A stretch of 14,443 bases of DNA, from contig DAOUVG010000015.1 of the NCBI GenBank assembly GCA_030667735.1, positions 1 through 14,443 of the forward strand, given 5' to 3'. The first letter of the stretch is position 1. The number at the start of each line of letters is the position of its first letter. The notes under the pieces are model-generated. The model did no database searches. It was not told the origin of the DNA and saw only the letters and a program-made list of their open reading frames with translations. Both the position numbers and the translations under genes were made by a program. This stretch comes from Dehalococcoidales bacterium. Its GTDB lineage: Bacteria > Chloroflexota > Dehalococcoidia > Dehalococcoidales > Fen-1064. This document shows positions 5,764 through 12,739 of the stretch, in pieces.

Positions 5764-7014
5764 TCAGGTACGCCGGTACTCCTCGGAGAGCTCTTTCACA
5801 CGTTCTGCTATGAAATCAACGTTGTAAACGTAATCGCGGCCGTATATCTCGATTCTTGCCGGAAGTCCGCTCAGACCGTTCCTGAGTATCTCCAGTGATT
5901 CCTTCTCCTTGTTACCTGCGATGAGGATAACCACCGGGAAGCCGGGTCTGCTGATTAGCTCTTCCTTCAGTGCCCGGACCAGAGCATGTGCATGGTGCCA
6001 TTGCTCCTGGTTGGCTACCATCGCACCCATCAGTACAAAGGCGTCAATATCCGGTTGGGAAAAGACAAGCTTGACGACGCGGTATACCTTGGAGGCGGTC
6101 GGGTTGCCGCTGCTTTCCGCGTAGTTGGCCAGTTTGAGCCCGTGGCGCATCAGGGCATCGGCTCCCAGCATAGCACCACCGCCGCCAAGTCCATGAAAAC
6201 CGACATATCCTTCGCCGGGTCCAAAGCCCTCGGCAAGCTGGACAAAGTAACCCGTCCCGCGGTAGTCTTCCGCCTCTACACGCCAGGCAATTCGCTCAAG
6301 CTCGGTGGGTTCCCTGCTGATATCACGGGGAAAGTCTATCTCCAGGTCAGGGTGCTTGAACACCGAGGCCTCGTCAATAACGATACGGCAGTCAGCCGGG
6401 AGGATTTTTCCGTTGATAGTGAGTACCAGCGGGTTCATCTCCGCACTGCGTGCACTATACCCCCGAAAGACCCGGTACAGGCCATGTACTATTTCACTCA
6501 GGGATGATATCAGTGGCAGGGGAATGTTGAATCGGGAGACCAGGCTACGTACTTCTTCTATGCTAAGGCCGTCCAGTACATCGATGCTCAGACTGACCAC
6601 GCTGTCCGGGTCTTCGGCAGCTATCTCCTCGATGTCAACTCCCCCACGAGTGCTGAACATCAACACCGGGCTCCTGACCTTGTAGGAATCATTGACAATG
6701 ATGCCGGCGTACATCTCTCGCTCGACGTCCAGCCGTTCCTCGACCAGTACCTTGTTTACCCTGGCACCTTTGATGTCTTTACCGAGGAGTCCGGCAGCGG
6801 CTTTTTTGGCCTCATCGGGCGTATCAGCAAACTTGATACCGCCGGCCTTAAAGCGGCCGGTTACACCTATCTGGGCTTTAACTGCTACCGGTTTGCCAAT
6901 TTCTGTAGCTATCCGGAGTGCCTCCTCTGGCGTGGAGGCGACATCACCGAGTGGGACCGGTATTCCCATCTCTTTCAGGAGTCGTTTCCCCTGGTATTCA
7001 AGAAGCTTCGGCAT
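5764..7014 (-). CDS. SucC-like CoA ligase beta subunit (ATP-grasp) with altered acid-binding loops
   Basis: This is a 416-residue protein. Residues 1-235 are an ATP-grasp domain: LLEYQGKRLL (4-13), VAVKAQ-x6-RFKAGGIK (43-61), and AEMNPLVL (191-198), supplying Glu192 and Asn194 for the phosphohistidine and Mg sites, with Asp208 following. Residues about 265-405 are the CoA-ligase domain. In E. coli SucC the residues noted for substrate binding are Asn264 and a GGI loop near 321-323. Here the equivalents read HGLGGG (from His274) and MGAMVANQ (329-336), and the family DVGGGAT helix start is ESSGNPT (300-306). Phosphoryl transfer is therefore probably conserved while the acid substrate differs. 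The ribosome-binding site is weak. It is the first ligase gene after the FKBP gene (42 bp gap, occupied by a strong hairpin). A non-catalytic paralogue is possible. Confidence 0.87.
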   Translation of the reverse strand: MPKLLEYQGKRLLKEMGIPVPLGDVASTPEEALRIATEIGKPVAVKAQIGVTGRFKAGGIKFADTPDEAKKAAAGLLGKDIKGARVNKVLVEERLDVEREMYAGIIVNDSYKVRSPVLMFSTRGGVDIEEIAAEDPDSVVSLSIDVLDGLSIEEVRSLVSRFNIPLPLISSLSEIVHGLYRVFRGYSARSAEMNPLVLTINGKILPADCRIVIDEASVFKHPDLEIDFPRDISREPTELERIAWRVEAEDYRGTGYFVQLAEGFGPGEGYVGFHGLGGGGAMLGADALMRHGLKLANYAESSGNPTASKVYRVVKLVFSQPDIDAFVLMGAMVANQEQWHHAHALVRALKEELISRPGFPVVILIAGNKEKESLEILRNGLSGLPARIEIYGRDYVYNVDFIAERVKELSEEYRRT

Positions 7015-7035
7015 TGCCTGTCTCTTACTTTCTCT

Positions 7036-7057
7036 GACCGCTGGCCAACCAGCGGTC
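7036..7057 (-). terminator. Perfect 9-bp hairpin between FKBP and CoA-ligase genes
   Basis: GACCGCTGG (7036-7044) and CCAGCGGTC (7049-7057) form a perfect 9-bp inverted repeat around a 4-base loop, starting at the stop codon of the FKBP gene. In the direction of transcription it is followed by CAGAGAAAG, not by a T-run. It may therefore be a partial or Rho-assisted terminator, an mRNA-stability hairpin separating FKBP from the ligase genes, or a protein-binding dyad. Confidence 0.5.
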
Positions 7058-7560
7058 TACCTTCTTATCTTGACCAGTTTTATCTCAAAGCTGAGGTCTT
7101 TTCCGGCGAGGAAGTGGTTGGCGTCCAGCGTAACGGTGGTCTCGGTTACTTCCGTTACGATAGCCGAACCCTGCTGACCTCCCTCGTAAGTCACCCCGAT
7201 TTGCAGTCCAACTGTTGGTTCGACATCTTCAGGCAACTCGTCCCGGCCTACCTCCATGAGAAGCTCTTCATCGTGTGGCCCGTAAGCCTCTGCTGACGGG
7301 ATTGTTATAGTCTTGGTCTCGCCTACCTTCATCCCGTATACGGCATCCTCAAAACCGGGTATCATCTGGCCGGCTCCGATGGTGAATTGCAGAGGGTCTT
7401 CGCCTTCCGATGAATCGAACTCCGAACCATCTTCCAATGTTCCGGTGTAGTGTACATCGACAATGTCACCATCTTTGGCGTATTGTGTACTGCAACCACT
7501 CATCAGTACTCCTGTAACTATAAGAAGAATGGGTATAATCAGGAATCTTTTCTTAACCAT
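7057..7560 (-). CDS. Lipoprotein FKBP-type peptidyl-prolyl isomerase (SlyD-like)
   Basis: This is a 167-residue peptidyl-prolyl cis-trans isomerase, expected to speed proline isomerisation in proteins outside the membrane. Residues 1-22 are a signal peptide (MVKKR, then a hydrophobic run) ending in MSGC, so Cys23 is the likely lipid-modified residue. Residues about 29-165 are an FKBP domain of the SlyD type. It shows VHYTGTLEDGSEFDSS (36-51), GAGQMIPGFEDAVYGMKVGE (62-81), PSAEAYG (88-94), an insert-in-flap region (about 95-145) and NHFLAGKDLSFEIKL (148-162). The metal-binding His/Cys-rich tail of E. coli SlyD is absent. A GGGGGTGG ribosome-binding site lies about 5 bases before the ATG. It is 42 bp upstream of the CoA-ligase beta gene, but separated from it by a strong hairpin, so a functional link is uncertain. 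Confidence 0.93.
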   Translation of the reverse strand: MVKKRFLIIPILLIVTGVLMSGCSTQYAKDGDIVDVHYTGTLEDGSEFDSSEGEDPLQFTIGAGQMIPGFEDAVYGMKVGETKTITIPSAEAYGPHDEELLMEVGRDELPEDVEPTVGLQIGVTYEGGQQGSAIVTEVTETTVTLDANHFLAGKDLSFEIKLVKIRR

Positions 7561-7595
7561 GTGCCACCCCCAAATTCAATTGTCTGAGTACCTGT

Positions 7596-7610
7596 CCGGA
7601 GTTCGTCCGG
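7596..7610 (-). other. Short hairpin in FKBP leader
   Basis: CCGGA (7596-7600) and TCCGG (7606-7610) form a 5-bp inverted repeat with a 5-base loop, about 40 bp upstream of the FKBP start codon. The 150-bp gap between the reductase and FKBP genes also has GCAC (7666-7669) with GTGC (7675-7678). Neither has a T-run. I see no strong promoter for FKBP in this gap. Confidence 0.25.
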
Positions 7611-7710
7611 TAACTATATGTCTGGTTAATATCACATGAATCAGCAGGATATCGGGACACAGCCAGCACCGACCGTGCCCCGGATGATACCGTATCGCAG
7701 TGCATCCCTG

Positions 7711-9660
7711 CTAAATCTTCCGGGCGACTTCGTTGGCCGTCCAGATTGCATCCTTAATCGTTCTTACCTGGGCGCAATCGCCAATCTTATAGACTTCGGG
7801 CAGCTTCCCTTCCAGTTCGCTGAAGAGGGAATCGTTGGACTTCCTCTCTCCGAACCGTCTGGATAGAATGATGGTATCATAGGGAATGACCCGCGTTCTG
7901 TCGGTGTTGTCCCCCACCTGTAGCGTTATCTTACCGTCAGCAATATCTTCCACGGTCACGTTGTAGAGTACTTCGGGATTGCTCATCCTCTGGCCTTCAG
8001 GTGTTCCTCTGACGACATTGAGGTCTGTAAGCTTCTTAACAAGGTACAGGCGGCGCACTCCGGCGATATCACTGCCCAGTGAACCTTCTCCGGACCGGCC
8101 CAGGAGGACAACGTCCTTACCTTCCTCGGCAAGGGCGATGGCCAGTTCGGCACCAAAGAATCCCCAGACGATGACCTTCTGTCCGATGGAGCGGCGCTGT
8201 CTCAGGGCCTCGCCATGAGTCAACACGCCGAATTTGCCTTCAGCTACATCCGGTATCGTGGCGGTTGAACCCGCAGCCAGTATGACGACATCCGGTTTCG
8301 TCCCGATTATTTCGTCGGCAGTGGCGTCTTTGCAGACCCTGACGTCCACTCCGAGCTTGCCCATCTGGGTGGACCGGTACCGCGTGACATTGCCGAACTC
8401 ACCGGGCAGGGGGTTGAGGCCGAGGTTGGCGACCATACCGCCAAGCTCGCTGCTTTTCTCGAACAGTGTTACCTGGTGACCCCTGGTAGCGGCGATTCTG
8501 GCTGCTTCCATGCCGGCAACGCCACCACCCAGCACGAGTACCTTCTTGACCTTCTCCGCCGGGGTCAGCGGAATCGGGTCGTCCTGGATATCATAGTTGA
8601 TTGAGCACGGCCTGCCGCAACTAGCCTGGCAGCCGATGCACATGCGGATATCCTCCGGCCTGCCTTCGAAGTACTTGTTGGCGGTATCTGTGTCGCATGT
8701 AACCTGGCGGCCCATATAGATGATGTCCGCTTTACCTTCCTGGAGGAACCTCTCGGCCATGTCCATGTCCAGGATAGCCCCCACACCGATAACGGGAACA
8801 TCGACCACTTCTTTTATGGCGGCGGCATTTTCGATGAAGCATCCCCTCTCATAGTAGACCGGGATGGTAATACCGTGGGGGGAGTGAACTATCGAACCCT
8901 GCGAGACGTCCAGACAGTCTGCACCGGCCTCTACCAGTGCTGGTGCGATGTACTTCTGGGCATCTGATACTGTGATTCCTTCATCGCCCAGCAACTCGTC
9001 GGCATCCATTCGAGCAAGTAGCGGGTAGTCATCGCCGACAGCTTCCCGCATCGCGCGAAGAATGTCGGTGGGGAGGCGGAGGCGGTTCTCCCAGCTCCCG
9101 CCGTACTGGTCGGTCCGGTGGTTGTAGAACGGAGAGATGAAGGAGCAGCACAGAGTTGCCCCACCGTGAGCACAGTGCAACTCGACGCAGTCGATACCTG
9201 TCTCCTTGAGGAGCTTCGCGGCGGCGGCAAACTCCTTAACCTGTTGCTCGAGGTATTCGACTGTTACCTCGTTGACGGGAAGGATGCTGCCGGCCATCAG
9301 GTCGAACTGGCCCAGCTTGGCATGAGTTGCGCTGGGATATGGAGAGGGTGACGGGCCCTGTCCGCTCATCGGGCCACCCTGCACAAGCTGGATGCCAATC
9401 TTGCAGTCATACTGGTGCATCCGTTCGGCGAGGCGGGCAAATCCCTCTCTGGCTGTGGGCATCAGTACCATCAGCGGGACGAAGGAACCGGTCATGATGA
9501 ACCCCAATCCCCCCTTAGCCCGTTCCTCGAACCAACGGATTGTGAGGTCATTCACGCTCCAGTCTTCATTTCGAGGCATGTTCAGGAAAGGGGCAAAACC
9601 TATCCGGTTCTTGAGCTTCATCCCTTTAATTTCAAGCGGTTCCTGAATTTTCCTGCTCAT
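7711..9660 (-). CDS. Old-yellow-enzyme/2,4-dienoyl-CoA reductase-type Fe-S flavoprotein
   Basis: This 649-residue oxidoreductase has the layout of 2,4-dienoyl-CoA reductase and related enoate or bile-acid reductases. An FMN-binding TIM barrel occupies about 1-335, followed by a 4Fe-4S motif and an FAD/NAD(P)-binding module (about 372-649). The barrel starts EPLEIKGMKLKNRIGFAP and contains HCAHGG (162-167), RTDQYGGSWENR (182-193) and the phosphate-binding segment ending YMGRQ (315-319). The cluster motif is C341-x2-C344-x3-C348-x3-C352; the gap before the fourth Cys is much shorter than the roughly 11 residues of E. coli FadH. VLGGGVAGMEAA (376-387) binds FAD. The second nucleotide site reads VWGFFGAE (498-505), lacking the first Gly of GxGxxG. 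The Tyr of the usual HGYL active-site loop is replaced (HGGATLCC). AAGGAG lies 7 bases before the ATG. The probable substrate is an enoate or enoyl-CoA; the exact one is unknown. Confidence 0.9.
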   Translation of the reverse strand: MSRKIQEPLEIKGMKLKNRIGFAPFLNMPRNEDWSVNDLTIRWFEERAKGGLGFIMTGSFVPLMVLMPTAREGFARLAERMHQYDCKIGIQLVQGGPMSGQGPSPSPYPSATHAKLGQFDLMAGSILPVNEVTVEYLEQQVKEFAAAAKLLKETGIDCVELHCAHGGATLCCSFISPFYNHRTDQYGGSWENRLRLPTDILRAMREAVGDDYPLLARMDADELLGDEGITVSDAQKYIAPALVEAGADCLDVSQGSIVHSPHGITIPVYYERGCFIENAAAIKEVVDVPVIGVGAILDMDMAERFLQEGKADIIYMGRQVTCDTDTANKYFEGRPEDIRMCIGCQASCGRPCSINYDIQDDPIPLTPAEKVKKVLVLGGGVAGMEAARIAATRGHQVTLFEKSSELGGMVANLGLNPLPGEFGNVTRYRSTQMGKLGVDVRVCKDATADEIIGTKPDVVILAAGSTATIPDVAEGKFGVLTHGEALRQRRSIGQKVIVWGFFGAELAIALAEEGKDVVLLGRSGEGSLGSDIAGVRRLYLVKKLTDLNVVRGTPEGQRMSNPEVLYNVTVEDIADGKITLQVGDNTDRTRVIPYDTIILSRRFGERKSNDSLFSELEGKLPEVYKIGDCAQVRTIKDAIWTANEVARKI

Positions 9661-9701
9661 ATTGCTACTCCTTGTTTATTATTGCCAGTTTACCTTGCGC
9701 T

Positions 9702-9749
9702 TATATTTCTCCTGGCGAGTCCTTTGCGGCCTATATTACTCCTGAGGAG
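9702..9749 (-). promoter_or_regulatory. Imperfect direct repeats 30 bp apart upstream of the reductase gene
   Basis: On the + strand, 9702-9719 (TATATTTCTCCTGGCGAG) and 9732-9749 (TATATTACTCCTGAGGAG) match at 15 of 18 positions and are spaced by exactly 30 bp, close to three helical turns. A further TATATTCC begins at 9755. The block is 42-89 bp upstream of the reductase start codon on the minus strand, where an operator would be expected. I could not identify a clear -35/-10 pair here. On the minus strand each copy also contains AGGAG. Confidence 0.3.
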
Positions 9750-9847
9750 CCAGGTATATTCCATGACATATCAAGCGACCGCACAGACTGCATTTTGCCA
9801 TCTTTGCTATATCGCCGTCAACAACGCCACGCGGCACTGGTGGGAAA

Positions 9848-9858
9848 GCCGGTTTCGG
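9848..9858 (-). terminator. Weak terminator candidate after the Lon-like gene
   Basis: Just after the Lon-like stop codon, in the minus direction, GCCG and CGGC enclose a 4-base AAAC loop and are followed by TTTCCC. The stem is short and the T-run has only three bases. The remaining gap (9661-9864) holds the direct repeats upstream of the reductase gene but no supported gene. Confidence 0.25.
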
Positions 9859-9864
9859 CCGGAC

Positions 9865-12318
9865 TTAAGATTCGGCTTCCTTGTCGTTCTTGTCCGTATC
9901 CGTCTTTTCTTCACCTTTGGAAAAGTCCCGCAGCTTCTCCGCCAGACCTGCCAGGCGCTTTTGCACCCGGTCGTTTATGGAATCAGACTCGAAGGTGCCG
10001 TCTTCCAGGAACTGGCCTGCCTTCATTCCGGTAAGCACTTCAATCCCATCGTCTATCGTGCTCACCGGGTAGATGTGGAACTTGCCTTCCCGGATTGCCT
10101 CGACAACGTCATCCTTGAGCATGAGGTTGTGGGTGTTGCTTGCCGGCATGAGGACCCCCTGCGACCCATTGAGGCCCCTGACACGGCATACCTCGAAAAA
10201 CCCCTCTACCTTCTCGTTTATTCCACCTATCGCCTGCACCTCTCCCCTCTGGTTGACCGAACCGGTCACGGCAATACTCTGTTTGATGGGCACCCCGGAC
10301 AGTCGGGAGAGCAGTGAGTACAGTTCCGTGCTTGAAGCACTATCGCCATCCACTCCTCCATAGCTCTGCTCGAAGACAAGACGGGCGGAAAGGGACAGAG
10401 GGATATCACGGGCATACTTCTCGTGAATATACCCGCTGAGTATCAGGACCCCTTTGGTATGGAGGGGGCCACCAAGCTTGGATTCTCTCTCGATGTCAAC
10501 CAGTCCTTCTCGTCCTACGCCGACACTGGCGGTAATACGGCTCGGCCTCCCGAAGGAGAAATCACCCAGGTCAGATACCGCCAGACCGTTCACCTGGCCT
10601 ATTGCCTCGCCTTCTACGTCGATGATAATCATCCCGGCCTCTATCATCTCGTTGATGCGCTCCTGGATGAGGTTTGACCGATAGATCCGATGCTCTATAG
10701 CTCTATTAACATGGTCGGCTTCGATGGCGGAGGCCCCGTCTTCACCGGCATAGAAGTTGGCCTCGCGGACAATATCGGCGATACTGGAAAACATCGTTGT
10801 CAGCTTGTCATTATTGTCCGCCAACCTTGAACTGTGCTCTATTATCCTGGCCAGGGCGCCGCTTCTCAGGTGTTTCATGTTTTCCTCATTACAGAGGCGG
10901 CACAGGACGGCGGCGTAGTCCTTAAGGTTGGCCTCGTTCTTGTCCATCTGACTATCAAAATCCGCCTTTACCTTAAACAGCTCCCTGAACTGGAGGTCCG
11001 ACTGATGTAAAAGGTAGTAGAACATCGGCTCTCCGATAATGACAACTTTGACATCAAGTGGAATAGGTTCCGGCTGGATAGTCTTGGTTGACATGAAACC
11101 AAGCTTCTCGCCGATATCCTCGATGATAAGCTTGTTCTCGCGGAGGGTTCTCTTCAGTCCATCCCAGGACTGATAATTGGTCAACAGGTCTTCGACCCTT
11201 ATCACAAGGTACCCGCCATTAGCCCGGTGCAGTGAGCCGCTTCTTATCATTGTAAAGTCTGTGTACAGGGCACCGAACTGCGCCTCCTTTTCAATACGGC
11301 CGAAGAGATTGCTGAACGTGGGGTTAATATCGACAACTACCGGGGCTCCTTCCAGCTCCGAATTGTCAACAAGCACATTGACCTCATATACCTGCAGAGC
11401 CTGCTTCCGGGCTTGTTCATGCATCGCAGCAGCCATGGGGTCGGCTCCCTCGGGTTTTTCATCCGCCCGGAACTGCCCGAAGTGCTCAACGATGTTTTTC
11501 TTGACTTCATCGAGGTAGTGTACTACCTGGGTGAGTTCGGCATACTTGTTCCTGAGCTCTTCGAAGAGATGGCTGACGGCGTAGACAGCTACCTCATGGT
11601 CTGTGTCTTCGAGTTGTTTCTGAGCGTCATTCTCCTCGCTTTGCAGTTCCACGAGTGTCTCTTTCAATTCCGCAGTGAGCTCTTCCCGTGCCTTGTTTAG
11701 TTCTTCTTTTTTCTCAGCGCTCAGGTTCTGGTAGTCTTCCTCACTCATTTGCTGGCCGTCTATGGCCGGTGTCAGAACCAGACCAACCTGGGTGGTCTTC
11801 AGGAGCAATCCTCTCTCTCTGGCCTTCTCACTGACGACGGTGAATACCGTCCCCCGTTTCCGGTTCAGTTCATCAGCTATCTCTGAGCGCCGTTCATCGT
11901 ATTCCTTACTACTGAACGCCTGCACGATGCTGCGGCGGACCTTGTCTAACAGGTCCCGCATGTCTTTCTGCAGGACCAGCCCGGTCCCGGCAGGTACTTC
12001 CAGAGCCTTGGGGCAGTATGAGTCCCGGAAGTTGTACACGTAGCACCAATCGGAGGGGGCTGACTTCTGGGATGCCAGTGTCTCCAGAAATGACCGCATC
12101 ACCGTCATCTTGCCGGTTCCGGCCGGTCCGGCGACATAGATATTGAATCCGGTTTTCTGGATACTGAGACCGAATTTGAGAGCACTGAGTGCCCTGTCCT
12201 GGCCGATAATGGTGTCGATAGGCTTGAGGTCAGCGGTTGAATCGCACTCGAACAGGGCAGGGTTACATTTAGCCCTCACCTGTTCTGCGGTCAGTTCCTT
12301 TGGTATACCCGCAGGCAT
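9865..12318 (-). CDS. Lon-like AAA+ ATP-dependent serine protease (AAA_32/LonB-type)
   Basis: This is an 817-residue ATP-dependent protease of the COG1067 group. Residues about 30-75 begin the AAA+ module with Walker A GPAGTGK (64-70). A long charged, helix-rich insertion (about 130-320) separates it from HRANGGYLVIRVEDLL (364-379), the usual Walker B region of this family, and EDIGEKLGF (400-408). The C-terminal protease domain (about 565-765) has the Ser-Lys dyad: Ser660 in GGVDGDSASS and Lys703 in GGINEKVEGF. The last 40 residues are charged and probably disordered. There is no classical Lon substrate-binding N-terminal domain and no membrane segment, so it should be cytoplasmic. AGGAGGT lies 6 bases before the ATG, and an extended -10 promoter about 70 bp upstream. 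It is expected to degrade damaged or regulatory proteins; specific targets are unknown. The gene appears monocistronic. Confidence 0.93.
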   Translation of the reverse strand: MPAGIPKELTAEQVRAKCNPALFECDSTADLKPIDTIIGQDRALSALKFGLSIQKTGFNIYVAGPAGTGKMTVMRSFLETLASQKSAPSDWCYVYNFRDSYCPKALEVPAGTGLVLQKDMRDLLDKVRRSIVQAFSSKEYDERRSEIADELNRKRGTVFTVVSEKARERGLLLKTTQVGLVLTPAIDGQQMSEEDYQNLSAEKKEELNKAREELTAELKETLVELQSEENDAQKQLEDTDHEVAVYAVSHLFEELRNKYAELTQVVHYLDEVKKNIVEHFGQFRADEKPEGADPMAAAMHEQARKQALQVYEVNVLVDNSELEGAPVVVDINPTFSNLFGRIEKEAQFGALYTDFTMIRSGSLHRANGGYLVIRVEDLLTNYQSWDGLKRTLRENKLIIEDIGEKLGFMSTKTIQPEPIPLDVKVVIIGEPMFYYLLHQSDLQFRELFKVKADFDSQMDKNEANLKDYAAVLCRLCNEENMKHLRSGALARIIEHSSRLADNNDKLTTMFSSIADIVREANFYAGEDGASAIEADHVNRAIEHRIYRSNLIQERINEMIEAGMIIIDVEGEAIGQVNGLAVSDLGDFSFGRPSRITASVGVGREGLVDIERESKLGGPLHTKGVLILSGYIHEKYARDIPLSLSARLVFEQSYGGVDGDSASSTELYSLLSRLSGVPIKQSIAVTGSVNQRGEVQAIGGINEKVEGFFEVCRVRGLNGSQGVLMPASNTHNLMLKDDVVEAIREGKFHIYPVSTIDDGIEVLTGMKAGQFLEDGTFESDSINDRVQKRLAGLAEKLRDFSKGEEKTDTDKNDKEAES

Positions 12319-12354
12319 CGGCTACCTCCTAATATTCGGATTTGATGGGCAGCT

Positions 12355-12368
12355 CCCTGACATCAGGG
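12355..12368 (-). promoter_or_regulatory. Inverted repeat in the Lon-like leader
   Basis: CCCTGA (12355-12360) and TCAGGG (12363-12368) are perfect inverted copies two bases apart, equivalent to a 5-bp stem with a 4-base loop in RNA. It lies between the predicted transcription start (about 12379) and the ribosome-binding site. It may be an operator or a leader hairpin. It does not match the CIRCE or HAIR heat-shock elements. Confidence 0.3.
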
Positions 12369-12385
12369 GGTTGGCATGTATCGTT

Positions 12386-12394
12386 ATCATAGCA
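12386..12394 (-). promoter_or_regulatory. Extended -10 promoter candidate for the Lon-like gene
   Basis: On the minus strand this reads TGCTATGAT, which is TGn followed by a -10 hexamer with one mismatch to TATAAT. No good -35 is present at 17 bp, which extended -10 promoters can do without. The predicted start near 12379 gives a leader of about 60 nt. Confidence 0.4.
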
Positions 12395-12739
12395 AATAAT
12401 GTGCACAATTGGTATAGTGCGGGATTGGTTATTACACCCTCGTCCAGACAGCAGGGTAAGGTGTCGTGGTTACTGCCTGACAATCCACCTTCCCGGCAGG
12501 GAGAGTCAGCTTTCCTCTTGTGTGGTAACCAGCATCGGCTATGCCGGAGTGTCATTTATTTAGCGGATGCCGCGCACAGGGTTTGAAATCACGGCCGACG
12601 TGTAGTACATTATGGTCAATTATATCTGTCGTGGTGAGTAACGGGTCCATTTCTGTATTGCCGTCAAGACAGATTCACCGGTATGCGTAGGGGGTGCCGG
12701 TCATTGTCCCGTAACGATTGTCTGGAAGGAGAGAATGCA

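Larger units (their letters stand above)
12319..12739. other. Divergent intergenic region between Lon-like and DUF362 genes
   Basis: These 421 bp carry no supported gene. On the Lon side are an extended -10 promoter (12386-12394) and a dyad (12355-12368). Further out, TGGTTAC (12467-12473) and GTAACCA (12525-12531) are inverted copies 51 bp apart, and TGGTAACCA (12523-12531) is itself palindromic. On the DUF362 side I see AAGGAG (12726-12731) before the start codon but no convincing promoter. Confidence 0.4.

Noticed and set aside
5203..5898. A 231-residue + strand reading frame
   Set aside because: It is antisense across the alpha, Fe-S and beta genes, which have clear family motifs and ribosome-binding sites. 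It reflects codon bias on the other strand.
9415..10317. A 300-residue + strand reading frame spanning the reductase start and the Lon-like end
   Set aside because: It is antisense to two well-supported genes and has no recognisable domain. It crosses the intergenic gap only by chance openness.
12467..12531. Inverted TGGTTAC/GTAACCA as a mobile-element end or attachment site
   Set aside because: The copies are only 7 bp, 51 bp apart, with no transposase or integrase nearby and no flanking target duplication.
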